Of a DNA stretch of 64,000 nt, positions 60,862 through 64,000 are shown piece after piece. This DNA is from JBKPDV01 sp046728075. Lineage in GTDB: Bacteria > Acidobacteriota > Thermoanaerobaculia > UBA5066 > Gp7-AA6. The position numbers were made by a program, and so were the translations under genes. The notes under the pieces are model-generated. The model was given only the letters and a program-made list of their open reading frames with translations, was not told where the DNA came from and did no database searches. The stretch is from assembly GCA_046728075.1 (NCBI GenBank), contig JBKPDV010000032.1, positions 1 through 64,000 on the forward strand. Direction: 5' to 3'. Each line of letters opens with the position of its first letter. The stretch's first letter is position 1.

Positions 60862-60990
60862 TCACTTCACCCGATGAACCGATGATCCAATGACCCGATG
60901 CGCGAAGCGCCAGACCTCCCCCATTCCTCCGGCGCCGAGCGGCGAGAGGACCTCGTCGGGTCCCAGGCGGGTCCCCGCCGAAAGATTCAC
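60862..60990 (-). pseudogene. Broken kinase start between K9 and K8 (42 codons), possibly an upstream ORF
   Basis: The GTG at 60990 overlaps the K9 TGA as GTGA. The frame reads NLSAGTRLGPDEVLSPLGAG then GMGEVWRFAHRVIGSSVHRV, K and a stop. It is a good copy of the kinase N-terminus through GEVWR, where intact genes continue with ARD. Here it runs into the 8-bp repeat read in frame. It stops 2 nt before the K8 ATG. It has no catalytic residues, so it is either a decaying remnant or a short leader peptide that couples K9 and K8 translation. Confidence 0.75.
60869..60900. repeat. 8-bp tandem repeat in K8 leader
   Basis: Four plus-strand units: ACCCGATG, AACCGATG, ATCCAATG and ACCCGATG. They start 9 nt upstream of the K8 ATG and are read through by the broken kinase start. 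Confidence 0.7.
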
Positions 60991-63683
60991 GGCCTGGATC
61001 CGGCGAGATGTTTTCCGAAGTTGAGCAAAACGTCCAAACGAGGCGTCTGGTTCGTCTCCTTCTGGCGGACGAGGACCACGAATTGCTTGCCGTCGGCGGA
61101 GACGTCGTAGATGTCGTTCCACTCGCTCGGTGCCGGCCGATCGATTTTGACGACTCGATGCGGCTCTCCGGGCGTGAAGGTCGGCTCTTCGCGAATCGGC
61201 ACGGCAAAGATCTCGTCGTTCCAAACGAAGAAGAGCTCCTTGCCGTCGTGGGACCAGCGCGGCGCGGTGCCGCCCGCTCTGGAGATTTGCCATCGGCCCG
61301 CCAGACTCGGATACGCCTGAACATAAATCTGCGGCCCGGGCTCGTATTCGCCCGTGTAAGCGACCCATCGCCCGTTGGGCGAGATCATGCCTCGATGCTC
61401 GGCGCCGGGCGTCGCGATGAAGCCTCGCGCCTTGCGGTCTCCCGAGAGCGGAATGAGGAAAATGTCGGCGCGACTCGGAAGGCCGCTCAGAGTCACCAAG
61501 AGTGCGGAACCGTCGGGTGCGAAAGAGTCCTCAGTGATCGGTACGCGATAGGGGGACTTCCAGAGCACCTCGGCGGCCGCGCGGCCATCGGCGCGCTGGC
61601 GAAGAACGGCCTCTCCGGTAGGCGGCGAAAAAACGACGCTTTGGCCGTCCGGAGTCCAGCAGGGGGAAAGCGCCTGCCCGGTGGACGTCAGCTGGAAGTT
61701 GCTGGTATGAGCGAGGTCGGCAATCCAGATGTCGCTGCGCGCACCTCCTCCCGGTCCCTCCGCGTACGCCAGTTTCTGACCATCGGGAGAAAGAGAAAGA
61801 CCCGTGTAGAGTCCCGGCGGGATTCCCGTCGGCTGGCGCCGGCCGCTGCGATCGATCCAGACGATTTCGTTCGACCCTTGCGCGGAGTAACCGACGGCGT
61901 ACACGAAGACTCCGTTCCTCGAGACGTCGAAGTAGGACACTCCGCTGCGCGGATCGCCGCTGACTCCTTGCAGAACCGGCACTGCCGGGCCTTGCACCTC
62001 GGCTGTCTTCGGATCGAAAGGCGCCGCGAGCACGTCGCCGCGACGAGCCAGGAGGAGACGGTCCGGCTGCGAATAACGAGCGAGGCTCGCGCCGCGATAG
62101 ACGCCATGTCTCTTTCCGGTCGCAAGCGACACGGCGTCGATGCGTGAATCATCGTAGTCGCCGGGCTTGTCTTCGGTGCCGACGGTGAAGAGAACCCACT
62201 TGCCCTCGACGACCTCCGGCCACCGGTGACTGCGCTCGCGGGTGGTGGTATCGATCGTCGTCAGCGGACGCGCCTCTCCTCCCGCGGCGGGAATCCGCAG
62301 AATCGGCGAGTTCACCGTCGGAGAGAAAACGATCGACCCGTCTTCTCCCCACGCCGCGCCGCGGCTGCGAGGCACGGATGCCAGGATCACCGGAGTGCCG
62401 CCCCGGATCGCGGTCTTCTTCAACTTGTCTCCGGCGACGAATGCCAACCACTCGCCGTCGGGAGAAAAGAAGGGGTCGGCTCCCCCCTCGGTCCCAGGCA
62501 ATGGCTCCGCCGTTTCCCGTGAGAAATCTCGGACGAAGATGCGGTGCTCCTCTCCGGTCCGACCTCGAAACGCAATCCGCCGGCCGTCCGGAGAGATCGC
62601 CAGGATCTGCACCTGATCCCCGACAGTTGGATCGAGGCTGATGTTTTCCGGCAGAGCAACGGATAGGTGGATCAAGTCCTCGCCGCCGCCTGGCGAGCGC
62701 CTCTGAAGAAGAAGAATCGCGACGAGGGCAATGACGAGAGCGGCGGCGATGATCCACGGAATCCACGTCGCTCGTCTCGATCCCGCTCCTTTCACCGCCA
62801 TCTTGGTTTCGGCGGATCGAGCCGGCGCGCGCAGCGACTCTTCGATTTCCAGGCGCGCGTCGGCGATGTCGTGAAGCCGGCTCTTGGGGTCGCGCTCCAG
62901 ACATCGGTGGAGCAGACGCCTCACCCCGTCGGGTGTCTCCGACGGGAGCTCGCGGAAATCGATTTCCTGCCTCAGCACCGCGGCAAGCACGTCCGAGACC
63001 GTCTCTCCCTCGAAGAGCCGACGCCCCGTCAACATCTCCCAAAGAATCACTCCGAAGGCCCAGATGTCGGCGCGCTTGTCCACTGCGCGGCCGCGAGCCT
63101 GCTCGGCGGACATGTAAGCCGCGGTGCCGATCACGATTCCCGCTTGCGTGGCCGCGGCCGTGATCGTGGGCGAAGTCGAGACGTCCGGCGAGGAACCCTC
63201 CTTGACCAGCGCCTTCGCGAGACCGAAATCGAGCACCTTGACCTGACCGTCGGGCGTGAGCTTGACGTTGGCCGGCTTCAAGTCCCGGTGCACGATTCCA
63301 CGCTCGTGCGCCGCCTCGAGCGCCTCCGCGATCTGGCGCGCGATGCCGAGAGCCTCTTCGATCGGAAGCGCGCCTTTGGCCAGCCGCTCCGCGAGGGTCT
63401 CGCCTTCGACGAGTTCCAAGACGAGTGTCTCCAGGCCCTCCGACTCCTCCAGGCCGTAGATCGCGGCAATATGAGGGTGATTCAATGAAGCGAGCAGCTG
63501 CGCCTCGCGCCGAAAGCGCGCGAGCCTCTCGGCATCCGCTGCGAACGCCTCGGGGAGCACCTTGATGGCGACGTCCCGGCCGAGCCTCGGGTCCTTGGCC
63601 CGCCACACTTCGCCCATACCGCCTGTGCCGAGCGGGGAAAGGATCTCGTAAGGCCCGAGGCGGGTACCTGGCGAGAGGCTCAT
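60987..63683 (-). CDS. Membrane Ser/Thr kinase with WD40/TolB-like beta-propeller (K9)
   Basis: 898 residues from ATG 63683 (MSLSPGTRLGPYEILSPLG). This start overlaps the K10 stop as ATGA, so translation is coupled. Kinase domain 8-285: PLGTGGMGEVWRAK, Lys41, HRDLKPAN at 132, DFG at 152. The substrate-site motif is YMSAEQ rather than YMSPEQ, as in the 'TAAYMSAEQARG' sub-group. Helix at 305-326. Propeller units include ISPDGRRIAFRGRTGEEHRI, FSPDGEWLAFVAGDKLKK, LSPDGQKLAYAEGPGG and WTPDGQSVVFSPPTGE. The last 20 residues end in LLNFGKHLAGSRP, just ahead of the broken kinase start. Confidence 0.9.
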   Translation of the reverse strand: MSLSPGTRLGPYEILSPLGTGGMGEVWRAKDPRLGRDVAIKVLPEAFAADAERLARFRREAQLLASLNHPHIAAIYGLEESEGLETLVLELVEGETLAERLAKGALPIEEALGIARQIAEALEAAHERGIVHRDLKPANVKLTPDGQVKVLDFGLAKALVKEGSSPDVSTSPTITAAATQAGIVIGTAAYMSAEQARGRAVDKRADIWAFGVILWEMLTGRRLFEGETVSDVLAAVLRQEIDFRELPSETPDGVRRLLHRCLERDPKSRLHDIADARLEIEESLRAPARSAETKMAVKGAGSRRATWIPWIIAAALVIALVAILLLQRRSPGGGEDLIHLSVALPENISLDPTVGDQVQILAISPDGRRIAFRGRTGEEHRIFVRDFSRETAEPLPGTEGGADPFFSPDGEWLAFVAGDKLKKTAIRGGTPVILASVPRSRGAAWGEDGSIVFSPTVNSPILRIPAAGGEARPLTTIDTTTRERSHRWPEVVEGKWVLFTVGTEDKPGDYDDSRIDAVSLATGKRHGVYRGASLARYSQPDRLLLARRGDVLAAPFDPKTAEVQGPAVPVLQGVSGDPRSGVSYFDVSRNGVFVYAVGYSAQGSNEIVWIDRSGRRQPTGIPPGLYTGLSLSPDGQKLAYAEGPGGGARSDIWIADLAHTSNFQLTSTGQALSPCWTPDGQSVVFSPPTGEAVLRQRADGRAAAEVLWKSPYRVPITEDSFAPDGSALLVTLSGLPSRADIFLIPLSGDRKARGFIATPGAEHRGMISPNGRWVAYTGEYEPGPQIYVQAYPSLAGRWQISRAGGTAPRWSHDGKELFFVWNDEIFAVPIREEPTFTPGEPHRVVKIDRPAPSEWNDIYDVSADGKQFVVLVRQKETNQTPRLDVLLNFGKHLAGSRP

Positions 63684-64000
63684 GGGTTGGGACCGAAGAG
63701 GCGCGACGAGATCGTCGGTTTTCGCCAGGAGCCGAGGTTCTCGACGAGGTACAGCGTGTTCAGGTACTGCTGGCACGAGTAAGCGTAGGACTTCCCGTCG
63801 GGTGTCATGGCGACGGCGCGCACGGACATGCCTGCGGTGTCGCTCGGGATGAGCTCCTTCCACAGCGTGGCGCGGCCGCTTTCGACATCGATCTTCTCGA
63901 CCCTTGCCGGGATCTCGCCCAGTCGGAAAACATAGAAGCCCTTGCCGTCCGCCGCCCACTGAACGGGCACGAAGAGCCCGGCAAGGCCCGGGACCGGGCG
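63680..64000 (-). CDS. Kinase K10, C-terminal end only (TolB-like propeller)
   Basis: The frame enters at the right edge and runs 106 codons to TGA at 63680. It reads WAADGKGFYVFRLGEIPARV, EKIDVESGRATLWKELIPSD and MTPDGKSYAYSCQQYLNTLY, then LVENLG. This matches the closing blade of K3 and K6 (TPDGKSYAYSYRRVLGDLF), so the missing part is expected to be a kinase domain and one membrane helix. A 16-residue extra tail after LVENLG is not shared by K3 and K6. Its stop overlaps the K9 start. Confidence 0.8.
   Translation of the reverse strand, partial: RPVPGLAGLFVPVQWAADGKGFYVFRLGEIPARVEKIDVESGRATLWKELIPSDTAGMSVRAVAMTPDGKSYAYSCQQYLNTLYLVENLGSWRKPTISSRLFGPNP

Noticed and set aside
60862..61368. A 168-residue minus-strand frame that runs through the 3' end of K9 into the broken kinase start.
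   Set aside because: Its first 126 residues are an out-of-frame reading of K9. Only the last 42 codons, from the GTG at 60990, show kinase homology.
44345..64000. The kinase array as an anti-phage or toxin-antitoxin defence island.
   Set aside because: No nuclease, helicase, restriction, reverse transcriptase, phage or complete toxin-antitoxin gene is present, and the outer propeller and TPR domains point to signalling rather than abortive infection.
1..64000. CRISPR arrays, tRNA, rRNA, insertion sequences, integrases, prophage genes.
   Set aside because: None found by eye: no regularly spaced 25-40-bp repeats, no transposase or integrase motifs, no RNA gene signatures. Weak tRNA candidates could be missed without a covariance search.

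Overview
High-GC bacterial DNA, most likely a member of the Acidobacteriota or a close relative (inference). The reasons are a MacB/FtsX-type permease with an N-terminal prefix domain behind a PadR repressor, many PknB-type Ser/Thr kinases joined to TolB/WD40-like propellers or TPR arrays, DUF2911, DUF885 and sortilin-like secreted proteins, and a short palindromic intergenic repeat. No rRNA, tRNA, CRISPR array, insertion sequence or phage gene was seen. Both edges cut genes: a ClC chloride channel on the left and a kinase on the right.

Layout. 1-12.7 kb is metabolic and housekeeping. It holds a ClC channel, delta-1-pyrroline-5-carboxylate dehydrogenase, a PLDc_N mini-protein, an aminotransferase, an operon of glutamine-transaminase-like aminotransferase, omega-amidase-like hydrolase and GT-C membrane protein, trxB bracketed by inverted heptamer repeats, an MFS transporter and an orphan exported protein. 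12.7-30.3 kb is a minus-strand run: PadR, permease, DUF885 protein, sortilin-like protein, TPR protein, GH127 enzyme, then two kinases separated by a broken hydrolase tail. 30.4-38.2 kb holds exported proteins (DUF2911, SMP-30-like), an AraC regulator, two VOC proteins and a kinase. 38.2-44.3 kb is a plus-strand xylose-type ABC operon (xylG-xylH-xylF) followed by a YfhO-like membrane protein. 44.3-64 kb is a kinase-dense zone: seven kinases on the minus strand, interrupted only by a secreted GlcG/HbpS-like protein, a D-aminoacylase-like amidohydrolase and a small conserved-looking hypothetical.

The main point of interest is the kinase family: ten genes with an almost uniform first 290 residues (Gly-rich loop, Lys41, HRDLKP, DFG) and variable C-terminal parts. 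Nine are complete enough to assess topology. Eight of these have one membrane helix near residue 300-330 placing a propeller or TPR module outside; one has no such helix. Three broken kinase starts lie directly downstream of complete kinases. Two of them still overlap the upstream stop codon in the 4-bp pattern that a complete kinase pair also shows. Four kinase leaders carry 8-bp tandem repeats, in three of them ending exactly 9 nt before the start codon. Together this suggests a locus that has grown and decayed by tandem duplication of translationally coupled receptor kinases.
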